Shown: positions 6,914 to 15,487 of the stretch, one piece after another | How the letters are laid out: every line of letters starts with the position of its first letter | How positions within the stretch are numbered: the first letter of the stretch is position 1 | Assembly: GCA_031292465.1 (NCBI GenBank) | Contig: JARLHB010000333.1 | Location: 1-22,157 of the forward strand | Direction of reading: 5' to 3' | Length of the DNA: 22,157 nucleotides | From: Ignavibacteriaceae bacterium | GTDB lineage: Bacteria > Bacteroidota > Ignavibacteria > Ignavibacteriales > Ignavibacteriaceae | Program-made: the position numbers and the translations under genes | The notes under the pieces: generated by a model | What the model saw: only the letters and a program-made list of their open reading frames with translations | Databases searched by the model: none | Told to the model about the DNA's origin: nothing

Positions 6914-7792
6914 GTTTATTGCTGCATCATACTGGCTTGTATGTGAAGGATCAATTAGCTTCAGTGTCTTAAATATACTTTTATCCGGGTACGAAGTCAG
7001 GTAATTAACTATTGTACCGCTGCTTGCATCAAAAAAAGTTCTTAACACAATGCTGCTGAAATCAATCTGGTTTCTCATACCCGCAATAGTATTTATTGCC
7101 CCGACAATTACATCCTGTGCTTTCTTAACATCTTCCCTTTTATTTTCGTAATAATCTATGCCATAGTAAAGCTGGTAATATGCTTCACGGTAAGGCTGAT
7201 ATTTATCATTAAGAATATCTTCCGCCAAAGCCTGCCTGCTGTACATTCCGCTTCTGGACCATCCCTTTGAAAAGGTGGTTGAATTAGCAAGGTTACAAAG
7301 CTTGTATGCTTTGTTAAAAAAAGATGTGCCGCCTAATTCGTCCCATGAATCCTCGTTATAGCCGATAATAATATTTGCATAGTAATCAAGGAAGCTTGTT
7401 AAAGGATCAAATGCGGACTGGTTGGCAACCAGGCCTTGACCTTTTTGATAAGTAAACTGCCAGTTGCCGTCATTGATTCTAAGCATTTGTAAAGTCTTAT
7501 TGGACTGATAAACCGGCCTGCTGCTTGTAACAATAACCTGAGCTGAAAAATTACCGTCATTTGAAGCAGTTAATAATAAAATTGTAAATGCGCAGGTAAT
7601 CTTATCATTTTGCCAGTCGCCGCTGGAAAATTTAGTTTTATTCATATAATCTTTTACTGCAACATCAAATCCCGAAATCAGAGGCCTGTCCGAAGGAGCA
7701 AGATTTGCCAGATTTACAGTTACGCTGCAATTTAATTCCTGGGCAAAAGCAACAGACGAAAAAAGCAACAGTGCCACAATAAAAGACTTCAT
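6905..7792 (-). CDS. DUF4835 family periplasmic protein (PorD-type, possible T9SS link)
   Basis: 295 aa from ATG 7792, which has TAAGGA five bases upstream. A TTG at 7810 in frame is less likely. Residues 1-18 are a signal peptide ending AFAQ, after which the mature protein starts ELNCSVTVN, the typical opening of DUF4835 proteins of Bacteroidota and relatives. Also typical are the DYMNKTKF region, the SFLDYYANIIIGYNEDSWDELGG segment and the long helical C-terminus. I recall that some databases label this family PorD, linked to type IX secretion; its biochemical role is not established. No other T9SS gene is in the window. Its 3' end overlaps the convergent HEAT-cyclophilin gene by 9 bp. Confidence 0.85.
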   Translation of the reverse strand: MKSFIVALLLFSSVAFAQELNCSVTVNLANLAPSDRPLISGFDVAVKDYMNKTKFSSGDWQNDKITCAFTILLLTASNDGNFSAQVIVTSSRPVYQSNKTLQMLRINDGNWQFTYQKGQGLVANQSAFDPLTSFLDYYANIIIGYNEDSWDELGGTSFFNKAYKLCNLANSTTFSKGWSRSGMYSRQALAEDILNDKYQPYREAYYQLYYGIDYYENKREDVKKAQDVIVGAINTIAGMRNQIDFSSIVLRTFFDASSGTIVNYLTSYPDKSIFKTLKLIDPSHTSQYDAAINLN

Positions 7793-7908
7793 AATTTTCC
7801 TTATTTTCAAATTAGGTTTTGTTTAATATATAAATTTCAAGAATATCTAACAATAAACAAATAAATAACCTATATGAAATGAATTTGTAAAGTTAACCAG
7901 ATAACTTA

Positions 7909-8982
7909 TCATTGTAAACCATTACCGTTTTCGCCAGGCACGTTTACAAAGTACATGTCCACTTCCCCTTTTCCTTTAACTGCAAGTTTGCCGCGGTATT
8001 CACAATTAAAATATTCTTTTACAAGCTCATAAGTACCGCCGGAAATGTTAATTTTCCCGGCCCCTGAACTGCTCTCCATTCTGCTGGCAATATTAACGGT
8101 ATCTCCCCATACATCGTATGTAAATTTGTTTGTGCCGACAATACCGGCAACAATAGGTCCGGTGTTAATACCGGCTTTTAATATCCATTCTACTTTCGAA
8201 TTCTGGTTTTTTTTACTTAAATAGTCAAGCATTTCTTTGGTAGCATAAATTACTTTAGCTGCATGATCCTTTGATTTTTCCGAAAGCCCGACGCAGGCCA
8301 TATATGTATCGCCGATTGTTTTAAGTTTCTCCAACCCATATTTTTCAACAATTAAATCAAAATTGCTGAATATTTCATTTAAGTCGCTAATAAGTTCAGC
8401 AGGCTGCAAGGAATTGATAATCTGCCTGAATCCAAGAAAATCTGTAAATAGAATAGATACCGATTCAAAATGGCGCGGGACTACAACACCATTTAATTTT
8501 AATTCCTTTATTATTTCATCGGGCAAAATATGATGTAATAATTCATCATTCCTGTTTTTTTCTTCTTCCAATTCCTTTGTTTTTTGTTTAAGCTGGGATT
8601 CCATCCTGAATTTATACAATGCTATTTCAATAGCGCTGTGAAGCCCTCTTTCATCAAAAGGCTTTAATAAATATCCGCCTGGTTCGGTTAATTTTGCTTT
8701 TTGAAGTGTTTCCTCGTCTGTTAAAGCGGTTAAATATACAATTGGAACATCGTATTTACTTTTAATAATCTGTGCAGTATCAATACCTGAAAGCTGATCA
8801 CTAAGCATAATATCCATTAAAATAATATCGGGCTTTTCGGTTTCAGTCCTTTTTATTGCATCAATCCCCTTCCCGACAAATGAAGTTACTTCATAACCGA
8901 GTTTTTCCAGAACTTTTTTTATATCCATTGCTATAATATATTCATCTTCAGCAATGAGTATTTTAATTTTTCTATGAGTCAT
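7909..8982 (-). CDS. Response regulator with class III adenylate cyclase output (catalytically complete)
   Basis: 357 aa. Residues 1-125 are a receiver domain with acidic pocket EDE (12-14), phospho-acceptor D57 in ILMDIML, and K107 in LLKPFD. A coiled coil with the cyclase linker LLHHILPDEIIKEL (about 130-162) leads into a class III cyclase domain (about 170-350). It has both metal aspartates (D181 in FTDFLGF, D225 in GDTYM), ATP-type specificity residues K221 and D290 (TYDVWGD), and transition-state residues N297 and R301 in NIASRM. These predict cAMP synthesis controlled by phosphorylation from an unlinked histidine kinase. It lies downstream of a close paralogue on the same strand, with 179 bp between them. 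No ribosome site is obvious. Confidence 0.9.
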   Translation of the reverse strand: MTHRKIKILIAEDEYIIAMDIKKVLEKLGYEVTSFVGKGIDAIKRTETEKPDIILMDIMLSDQLSGIDTAQIIKSKYDVPIVYLTALTDEETLQKAKLTEPGGYLLKPFDERGLHSAIEIALYKFRMESQLKQKTKELEEEKNRNDELLHHILPDEIIKELKLNGVVVPRHFESVSILFTDFLGFRQIINSLQPAELISDLNEIFSNFDLIVEKYGLEKLKTIGDTYMACVGLSEKSKDHAAKVIYATKEMLDYLSKKNQNSKVEWILKAGINTGPIVAGIVGTNKFTYDVWGDTVNIASRMESSSGAGKINISGGTYELVKEYFNCEYRGKLAVKGKGEVDMYFVNVPGENGNGLQ

Positions 8983-9161
8983 TAAATTAATTATTTATAG
9001 AATTTTATTGTTTACACTAATTGAATAGTCGAACGGTAAAAAGGGTTAAATATTCCCGAATCTCTTAATATCAATTTACATTATAAAGATGAAATTTCAT
9101 AAACAATAATCCGGGTACAAGGAAATTAAGTTTGCACTTTAAAAACAAAACAAGTAAAAAC

Positions 9162-10244
9162 TTAATTTTTTTCATCAAATGCTTTGAGTGCGTCCAATTC
9201 TTTTCTTGAAACAAAGTACATATCCACTTTGCCGTTCCCCATGATATCAATACTGCCCCTGAAACTACAATCAAAACATCCGTTTATTAAATCATAAGTT
9301 GCCGAAGTAATGCAAACCATACCCGGCGAACTGTTTCTTTCCATAATGCTTGCTATATTAACCGTATTTCCCCAAACATCATACGTATATTTCTTTTTAC
9401 CAACAACGCCTGCAATAACATTCCCTGAATGTATGCCTGCTCTCATTTGCCAATTGTACTGTGAAATTTTATTCCGTTCAGAAAGGTAATCCATCATATC
9501 CAAAGCGGCAAAAACAACTGCGGAAGCATGGTCATCCGTTTCTCTGGGCAGCCCTCCTGCCACCATATAAGAATCGCCCATGGTTTTTAATTTTTCAAGC
9601 CCGTATTTATTTATTATCGAATCAAAGTTATTGAAAATATCGTTAAGCTCACTTACAAGCTCCTGGGGGTGCATATCGGAAGCTATTTCAGTAAATCCCT
9701 GAAAGTCCGTAAAAAGAAGAGTAACCATAGGAAATTCTTTTGGCTTAATAGAGCCGGTTTCCTTTAGTTCTTTCACAATTTCCGAAGGGAAAATATTATG
9801 AAGAAGTACATTGGATTTATCCTTTTCTTCCTCAAGTTCCCTTGTCCTTTCTTTAAGCTGCTGATCAATTTTATGTTTATAAATAGCCATTTCAATTGAA
9901 GAATGTAAAGCCCTCTCATCGAACGGCTTAATAACGTATCCGAATGGTTCCGTAACTTTAGCACGCTGAAGTGTTTCATTATCGGCTAATGCAGTAAGAT
10001 AAATTACCGGGATAGAGAGTGACGTCATTATTATTTCAGCAGCCTCTATACCTGACATTTCTCCTTCAAGTACAATATCCATTAATACAAGATCCGGTTT
10101 TAATTCCCTGGCTTTTTCAATAACCTCACTGCCGGATCTTACTGTCCCCAATACTTCGTAACCTAATCTTTCCAAAGTTCTTGAAATATCTTTTGCTATG
10201 ATATTTTCATCTTCGGCAATAAATATTTTTATTTTATAACTCAT
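9162..10244 (-). CDS. Response regulator with class III cyclase output, missing the catalytic arginine
   Basis: 360 aa, the same architecture as its neighbour: receiver (1-125; acidic pocket at 11-13, phospho-acceptor D56, K106 in VIKPFD), coiled-coil linker with LLHNIFPSEIVKEL, then a class III cyclase domain. Metal aspartates D180 (FTDFQGF) and D224 (GDSYM) and ATP-type residues K220 and D289 are present, as is N296. The arginine expected in NxxxR is isoleucine I300 (codon at 9345-9347), in NIASIMERNSS. In class III cyclases that arginine stabilises the transition state and comes from the partner subunit. A homodimer should therefore be weak or inactive, while a heterodimer with the downstream paralogue could keep one complete site. 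It is probably transcribed with that paralogue. Confidence 0.9.
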   Translation of the reverse strand: MSYKIKIFIAEDENIIAKDISRTLERLGYEVLGTVRSGSEVIEKARELKPDLVLMDIVLEGEMSGIEAAEIIMTSLSIPVIYLTALADNETLQRAKVTEPFGYVIKPFDERALHSSIEMAIYKHKIDQQLKERTRELEEEKDKSNVLLHNIFPSEIVKELKETGSIKPKEFPMVTLLFTDFQGFTEIASDMHPQELVSELNDIFNNFDSIINKYGLEKLKTMGDSYMVAGGLPRETDDHASAVVFAALDMMDYLSERNKISQYNWQMRAGIHSGNVIAGVVGKKKYTYDVWGNTVNIASIMERNSSPGMVCITSATYDLINGCFDCSFRGSIDIMGNGKVDMYFVSRKELDALKAFDEKN

Positions 10245-10403
10245 GCAATCGCCGGTTTAAGGCTATGTTTTTCCTCTATTTTCCCAGATTCTGATATTAA
10301 CATTAATTATCGATAAATAAGTTTCTGCAAATTTAATTATTTATTTTAAATAAAACGCATCATAAAATTTAGATATGCTTATTAAGCTTAATACAGGGAT
10401 ATT

Positions 10404-12713
10404 TCAATTAAAAAAATTAAGCTGGGAAGAGTTCACAATAGTATCAAATGATTCGCCAAAAAGGTTCAATACCGAATCGGCAATCGGTTTAAGCTGTTTA
10501 TCTATGTAATGCTGGTAATCTATTTCAGCAGGTTCCAATTCAACAGGCACCGGCCCCTGCTTAGTAATTACATAATAAATGGTACCGCTTTGCTGGTTAA
10601 TCATTCTTGCGGCTTTTACCTGGGGAGGAATATTTTTAGTGTATTGCTCAATCCCTTTTCGAAGCCTCTTTTTATATACAAGCTTTTCATCAAATTCGCC
10701 TTTATTAACTTTTGCAACTATGCCGCGAATCCAGTCTTTAATATCGCTTCCGTTAAAAATTCTTGTATATAGTTCAACCTGAAAATCTTTTGCCAGCCTT
10801 GTCCAATCAGACCTAACAAATTCCATACCTACAAAGTCGAGTTTTTCCCTTCCATCTTTTACAAGCAGGCCTGCATATCTTTTTTTTGCCCCGGCTTCAC
10901 TTCCGCGCGCTGCTGTAATTATGAACTTGCGGTAAAACTTCTCATATTCAATCTCCAAATATGATTCTACTTTGTATTCATTCTTAAGTTTTTCTTTCCA
11001 ATAATTGTTTAGTGCATCAGCAAGCTTTTTACCAGCCTCTAACCTGATATCTCCCTCGCCTTCTTTCAGTTTTACAAATAAAGAGTCAGTATCACCGTAA
11101 ATTACCTCATAGCCATCATTTTCAAAATAATCTTTACTTCCAAGCAGCAAATACTGCCCTGTTCCCGTTATAGCTGTGGGAAGATCCGGATGATAAAATC
11201 TGCAGCCGTATGACCCCATTACACCATAAAAACTATTCATAAGTATTTTTATAGCCTGTGAAAGCTGCTTGTCATTTTTCTCCTTAGCTTCACCCCTCTT
11301 TTTCATTAACTCAGTAATAAATTCAGGAAGGAAATGTTTTGCCGCAGAAAATTTATAACCGTTTGGTGTCTGGATTGTTGATTCGGCTGATAAAAGCCTT
11401 GATACGGGATCAATTTTAAATGTTCGGATAATTGAAGGATACAGGCTCTTAAAATCCAGCACAATTACATTATCATATAAGCCCGGCTTAGGATCAAACA
11501 CATAACCGCCAGCAGCATGCTCCATTTCAGCTATATCCCGTACATTACAGGCCACATAGCCGGCACGGTGTATCCTGGGCAGTAGGAAGTGATCAAATGC
11601 CGCAGTCATCATTCCAAGCTGGTCCATCAGCATACCTGATATCTGGGCGCGTTTTACCGATAGTTCTATTAATCCGACTTTATTGAAAATCTCGCTTACC
11701 AGGACAGCATCCGTTAAATTATATTCCGCAAGCTTTACTTTATCATCCTTAAAATATTTTTCAATTTCACCGACTTTGTTTTTTTCCGGGGAAATAACTT
11801 TCCCTTTCCCAAGCAATTCACGCGCAACTGTTTCAAGTTTGAAATCCTCGAATGAAAAGAAGGAAGCTCTTAATGTTGCGGGACCGTCTATAATAACTCT
11901 TCCCGGCATAGAAGCATAATACCCGCCTGACTTTCTGACTTTAAGCGTAGTTCTTCCATTATCACGCGCTAAATCAAAAGGAACATTCAAAGACTGATAC
12001 TTCTTTTCAAGGAACATAAGATCAAAGCCTATAACATGCCATCCTATTATTATATCAGGATCAGCTTGTTTAAACCATGCAGTAAATTCAATCAGCAGCT
12101 CTTTTTCTGTATCAAAGAGTGATATATAATCCTGTATTTTTTTTGAACCGGACCCCATCATAAAAACTTTTTTATTTTCCCCGCCCCTTCCGGTAATATG
12201 AACTGCTATTGAATATAAATCATCATTTTTTATCCCGGTCTCAATATCAATTGAGGCAATTACAAATTGCGGTGTAATACCGGCAGGTTTTATTTTGGGA
12301 TTTGTAAAAACAGTAAGCGATGATTTTTTACGTTCTTCACCTGTTACAAGCGCCTGAACATTTATAAATCTTTCCATCAGGAACCGCCTTACCGGGTCAA
12401 CATCCGATTCGTAAGTTGTTATATTTTGTGCGTCCAGATATTCCGCAGCAGTTTTTAGATCCCTCTGTGTATTGAAATAGACAGCATCAACCTTATTGCC
12501 TTCAAATGAGGCCATTTGCAATTGTTTACGTGAATAGTTTACAGTTAGCCCGTTTAGGAGAGCATCGCTGTTAACAAAGAATACAGGCTTCACCCTGTCG
12601 AAAATTAATTCTACAGGCCCGCATTCTTCTGAAATACCGAATAACCGGAGTACGTTTTTCCCCTTAACGTCAAACCACTCACCGGTTAATATAAAAACAT
12701 TTGCTGTTGTCAA
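10404..12713 (-). CDS. polB: DNA polymerase II (family B, with proofreading exonuclease)
   Basis: 769 aa, close to the 783 aa of E. coli Pol II. Exonuclease motifs: ExoI with D156 and E158 (SIDIETG), ExoII with D231 in GWHVIGFDL, and ExoIII with Y331 and D335 (YNLTD). Polymerase motifs: A with D420 (DFKSLYPS), B (KILMNSFYG, about 489-497) and C with D541 and D543 (YGDTDS). The extreme C-terminus QLNFFN looks like a beta-clamp binding peptide. The usual ExoII asparagine is histidine (H226). The start is TTG 12713, giving an N-terminus NVFILTGEW comparable to that of E. coli Pol II. Pol II acts in lesion bypass and replication restart; no LexA-type operator is recognisable here. It lies 54 bp downstream of the aminotransferase gene and is probably co-transcribed with it. 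Confidence 0.93.
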   Translation of the reverse strand: MTTANVFILTGEWFDVKGKNVLRLFGISEECGPVELIFDRVKPVFFVNSDALLNGLTVNYSRKQLQMASFEGNKVDAVYFNTQRDLKTAAEYLDAQNITTYESDVDPVRRFLMERFINVQALVTGEERKKSSLTVFTNPKIKPAGITPQFVIASIDIETGIKNDDLYSIAVHITGRGGENKKVFMMGSGSKKIQDYISLFDTEKELLIEFTAWFKQADPDIIIGWHVIGFDLMFLEKKYQSLNVPFDLARDNGRTTLKVRKSGGYYASMPGRVIIDGPATLRASFFSFEDFKLETVARELLGKGKVISPEKNKVGEIEKYFKDDKVKLAEYNLTDAVLVSEIFNKVGLIELSVKRAQISGMLMDQLGMMTAAFDHFLLPRIHRAGYVACNVRDIAEMEHAAGGYVFDPKPGLYDNVIVLDFKSLYPSIIRTFKIDPVSRLLSAESTIQTPNGYKFSAAKHFLPEFITELMKKRGEAKEKNDKQLSQAIKILMNSFYGVMGSYGCRFYHPDLPTAITGTGQYLLLGSKDYFENDGYEVIYGDTDSLFVKLKEGEGDIRLEAGKKLADALNNYWKEKLKNEYKVESYLEIEYEKFYRKFIITAARGSEAGAKKRYAGLLVKDGREKLDFVGMEFVRSDWTRLAKDFQVELYTRIFNGSDIKDWIRGIVAKVNKGEFDEKLVYKKRLRKGIEQYTKNIPPQVKAARMINQQSGTIYYVITKQGPVPVELEPAEIDYQHYIDKQLKPIADSVLNLFGESFDTIVNSSQLNFFN

Positions 12714-12767
12714 TTTCTGTTTTCTAATTAAGAATCAGATAAGCAATAAATAAATCAGGTTAAAATT

Positions 12768-13622
12768 TTAGAACCAATTCCTGCTTTCAACATATTTAAG
12801 ATAAGCATCATATATTCTGCATGTAATTTCACCGGGCACGCCGCTGCCAATAACATCCGCGCCTATTTGGGTAACCGGCTTAACCTCGGTAGTCGTTCCT
12901 GAGATGAAAAACTCATCGAAATTATTAATGTCGTTTTTATCAATCGCCTGTTCATTTACCCTAATGCCTATATAGCTGCATATCTCCAGAATAACTGTAC
13001 GTGTTATGCCTGGTAAAATTAGATTAGATAGCGGCGCAGTCCATACCTCACCGTTTTTAATACCCCAGAAATTAGTATGGGAACCTTCCATAAGCAAGCC
13101 GTCTCTTATCATTATAGCTTCTTCTGCACCTTCTTCAACTGCATGCTGGTTGGCAAGCACTGCCGGTAAAAGTGAAACTGATTTTATGTTGCATCTTGTC
13201 CACCTGGTGTCTTCTTCCAGTATAGCCTTAATTCCTTTATTAATTGCATGCTCATCATTTTCTATAGTGGAAGCGGAAATAAAAACCGTAGGTTTTACAT
13301 CAGCAGAAGGAAAGGGATGTTTGCGCGGGAATGAAACACCACGGGTTATTTGTATATAAAAAGATATATTCGGATTAGTATATTTATTCAGCTCAAATAA
13401 TTTGTATATATTTTGTTCAAGCAAATCCGTTTCGGCATAATTAATTTTTATAGCATCAAGGCTTGCCTTAAATCTTTCCAGATGGTCTGCATACTTGAAT
13501 AACTTTCCATAATATGTTCTTATTACTTCGTATACGCCGTCTGCGTACAAAAAACCGCGGTCGAAAGGAGAAATTTTAACTTCATTAAGTTCCTGGAATT
13601 GTCCGTTGAAATAAACTATCAT
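12768..13622 (-). CDS. dat: D-amino-acid aminotransferase (PLP fold type IV)
   Basis: 284 aa, the usual length for D-amino-acid transaminase, which interconverts D-alanine and D-glutamate with their 2-oxo acids to supply cell-wall precursors. It has the N-terminal motif FDRGFLYADGVYEVIR (20-35), the substrate carboxylate trap RKH (R100 and H102) typical of the D-specific enzymes, the PLP lysine K147 in NIKSVSLLPAVLANQ, E179 in LMEGSHTNFW, and LILPGITR near 207-214. The RxH trap favours Dat over branched-chain aminotransferase or aminodeoxychorismate lyase, the other members of this fold. ATG 13622 has GGTGA just upstream. It heads a two-gene run with polB. Confidence 0.87.
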   Translation of the reverse strand: MIVYFNGQFQELNEVKISPFDRGFLYADGVYEVIRTYYGKLFKYADHLERFKASLDAIKINYAETDLLEQNIYKLFELNKYTNPNISFYIQITRGVSFPRKHPFPSADVKPTVFISASTIENDEHAINKGIKAILEEDTRWTRCNIKSVSLLPAVLANQHAVEEGAEEAIMIRDGLLMEGSHTNFWGIKNGEVWTAPLSNLILPGITRTVILEICSYIGIRVNEQAIDKNDINNFDEFFISGTTTEVKPVTQIGADVIGSGVPGEITCRIYDAYLKYVESRNWF

Positions 13623-13854
13623 TTTATCACCATATTTTTGAATGTTAATTATAATTAATTTTTAATCATAATGAAAATATTATAGTTATGGACAAAAACA
13701 ATTAAAACCTTTTTGATACTTAGTATTTTAATCCAATAAATAGAATTTAATTAAACAGTTACTTAACTTTGTGTATACTTAGAAGGGTATAGTTCAGGTT
13801 GTGTTGAAATTGTTATTTATAATGGAAATTATAGAGAAGAGATTAATTGGTACT

Positions 13855-14331
13855 ATGAAAAGAATATTATTCCTTGCAGTCAGCGTTTTGTTATCATCAT
13901 GTTCTGTTTTTTGCCCCTGCTCAAAAACGGAACACGACCCGCAATTTATTCAGATCTTCTATCAGTTAGGACATGCTTATGAACTTGATACATTTAAAGG
14001 TACCTTTAAGAAAGATCTTGTCTTAGATGGTACAGCCAAAACTACTATGTGGCTTACAACTAGAGATCAGGAAATTATTCTTTATGAATTAGACGAAATG
14101 GGATTTTTTAGACTTCAAGATACTATTAAAAGCATTCCAAATATGATATTATTGCCTAGCACGGGCCCTTCTAAACTTAGAATTAAATATAAGGATATGG
14201 ATAAAACCGTAATTTGGTTCTATCCCTACGATGATAAAAGGATTGATGAGTTAAGAAATCTGTTCAACGACATCATTTTCTCTAAACAGGAATATAAAGC
14301 CCTTCCACCTGCTAAAAGTGCATATCAGTAA
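13855..14331 (+). CDS. Hypothetical lipoprotein
   Basis: I do not recognise the family. From ATG 13855 the protein is 158 aa, with a basic start, a hydrophobic stretch ILFLAVSVLLS and the lipobox LSSC, so export and lipidation are likely. In-frame starts at 13801 and 13822 add residues that would bury the signal peptide, so 13855 is preferred. The mature part has alternating charged and aromatic segments, for example DTFKGTFKKDLVLDGTAKTTMWLTTRDQ split by short loops, consistent with a small beta-rich domain. It is a lone plus-strand gene between dat (divergent) and the dehydratase gene (convergent). Confidence 0.65.
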   Translation: MKRILFLAVSVLLSSCSVFCPCSKTEHDPQFIQIFYQLGHAYELDTFKGTFKKDLVLDGTAKTTMWLTTRDQEIILYELDEMGFFRLQDTIKSIPNMILLPSTGPSKLRIKYKDMDKTVIWFYPYDDKRIDELRNLFNDIIFSKQEYKALPPAKSAYQ

Positions 14332-14359
14332 CAATTATCTCAAGACTTAGATGGAAGCC

Positions 14360-14404
14360 TTAGCTGGCGTAGACAGCGGCGGAGCTAATTTAGTGTGTTT
14401 TTTA
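14360..14404 (+). terminator. Possible terminator between convergent genes
   Basis: TTAGCT (14360-14365) can pair with AGCTAA (14383-14388), and an inner GCTG/CAGC pairing competes. A TTTTTT run follows about ten bases later. The stretch is distinctly more GC-rich than its surroundings (GGCGTAGACAGCGGCGG), so it may instead be an interspersed repeat remnant. Weak evidence. Confidence 0.3.
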
Positions 14405-14497
14405 GATTTAACGTGTACCTTATCGAATGAATTATTGCCGGGAAGTTTATTGTTTTGCAAAAGCTGTAATAATAAGGTTATTTTAGAACAAGTAGAT

Positions 14498-15439
14498 TTA
14501 TGAATTCAAAATCATATTCATAGTTGCAGCATCAATATTTCCGCCGCTTATAATAACACCAACTTTGCCTTCAGGTTTTACTGCTCCACTAAGTAATGCT
14601 GCAATACCCAGAGCGCCTGACGGTTCCACAACAATTTTCATCCTGAAGAATAAAAATTTTACAGCCTCAATAATTGCCTTTTCGGTTACAGTCTGCATAT
14701 CATCAACATACCGGAGTACCAGCGGGAATGTAATTTTCCCAAGCGATGCAGTACGGGTTCCGTCTGCTATAGTGGGAGGATTTTTAACAGTATGAAGTAC
14801 CTTCGTTCTGAAAGAGCGTACGGCATCATCTGCCACTTCCGGCTCTATACCTATTACTTTACATGAGGAATTAACACCTTTTGCTGCTATTGCAGTACCG
14901 CTTAGCAAACCGCCGCCGCCGCAAGGCGCCAATATATAATCCAGTCTTATCTCTTCAGCAAGTTCTAAAGCTGCCGTCCCCTGCCCTGCAATTACATCAG
15001 GATGATCAAACGGAGGGATTAATGTGTATCCGAATTTTTCCTGTATTTGCCCTGCTATTTCTTCGCGCTGCTGCGTTGCAGGATTATACTCGACAATCTC
15101 AGCACCATAGCCTGCGGTTGCCAGCCGTTTTATAACAGGTGCATTATCCGGCATAACAATAGTTGTCTTTACTCCTAAAAGTTTCCCGACCAATGAAACT
15201 GCCTGAGCATGGTTGCCTGAAGAATATGTAATTACTCCTCTTGATTTTTCTTTGTCCGGTAATTTTGAAATAGCATTAAATGCCCCACGGAATTTAAAAG
15301 CCCCGACCCGCTGGAAATTTTCGCACTTTAGAAAAACATTAGCATTTATAAGTTCATTTAATGTCCGGGAGGTAATTACAGGTGTACGGTTGGCATACCC
15401 TTCCAACCGTTTCTTAGCTTCCAATACTTTATCAAACAT
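14498..15439 (-). CDS. Serine racemase/threonine dehydratase-type PLP enzyme
   Basis: 313 aa, a fold type II PLP enzyme without the C-terminal ACT-like regulatory domain of biosynthetic IlvA, so of the catabolic or racemase type. The PLP lysine is K49 (GAFKFRGA), the substrate loop is SSGNHAQ (73-79), the phosphate-binding tetraglycine is at 174-177, and SGGNID lies near the C-terminus. The motif EPEVADDA (E199, A203, D205) corresponds to the divalent-metal site of eukaryotic serine racemase and threo-3-hydroxyaspartate ammonia-lyase. Possible reactions are L-threonine or L-serine deamination to 2-oxo acids, serine racemisation, or hydroxyaspartate breakdown; sequence alone does not choose. 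It follows two lipoprotein genes on the same strand, with 48 bp to the nearer one. Confidence 0.87.
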   Translation of the reverse strand: MFDKVLEAKKRLEGYANRTPVITSRTLNELINANVFLKCENFQRVGAFKFRGAFNAISKLPDKEKSRGVITYSSGNHAQAVSLVGKLLGVKTTIVMPDNAPVIKRLATAGYGAEIVEYNPATQQREEIAGQIQEKFGYTLIPPFDHPDVIAGQGTAALELAEEIRLDYILAPCGGGGLLSGTAIAAKGVNSSCKVIGIEPEVADDAVRSFRTKVLHTVKNPPTIADGTRTASLGKITFPLVLRYVDDMQTVTEKAIIEAVKFLFFRMKIVVEPSGALGIAALLSGAVKPEGKVGVIISGGNIDAATMNMILNS

Positions 15440-15487
15440 TATTTGTCCGTTTAACCCAGAAACATTCGGTAATTATAATAAACATGC

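Noticed and set aside
9071..9274. A 67-residue minus-strand frame spanning the cyclase spacer and the end of the upstream cyclase gene
   Set aside because: It overlaps the 3' end of a solid gene in another frame and has no ribosome site or recognisable motif.
13764..13771. TAACTTTG, matching the Bacteroidota -7 promoter pattern TAnnTTTG, upstream of the small lipoprotein gene
   Set aside because: No TTTG element is present at the expected -33 distance, and such 8-mers arise often by chance in AT-rich DNA. Similar lone matches occur at 2286-2293 and 10328-10335 (both minus strand).
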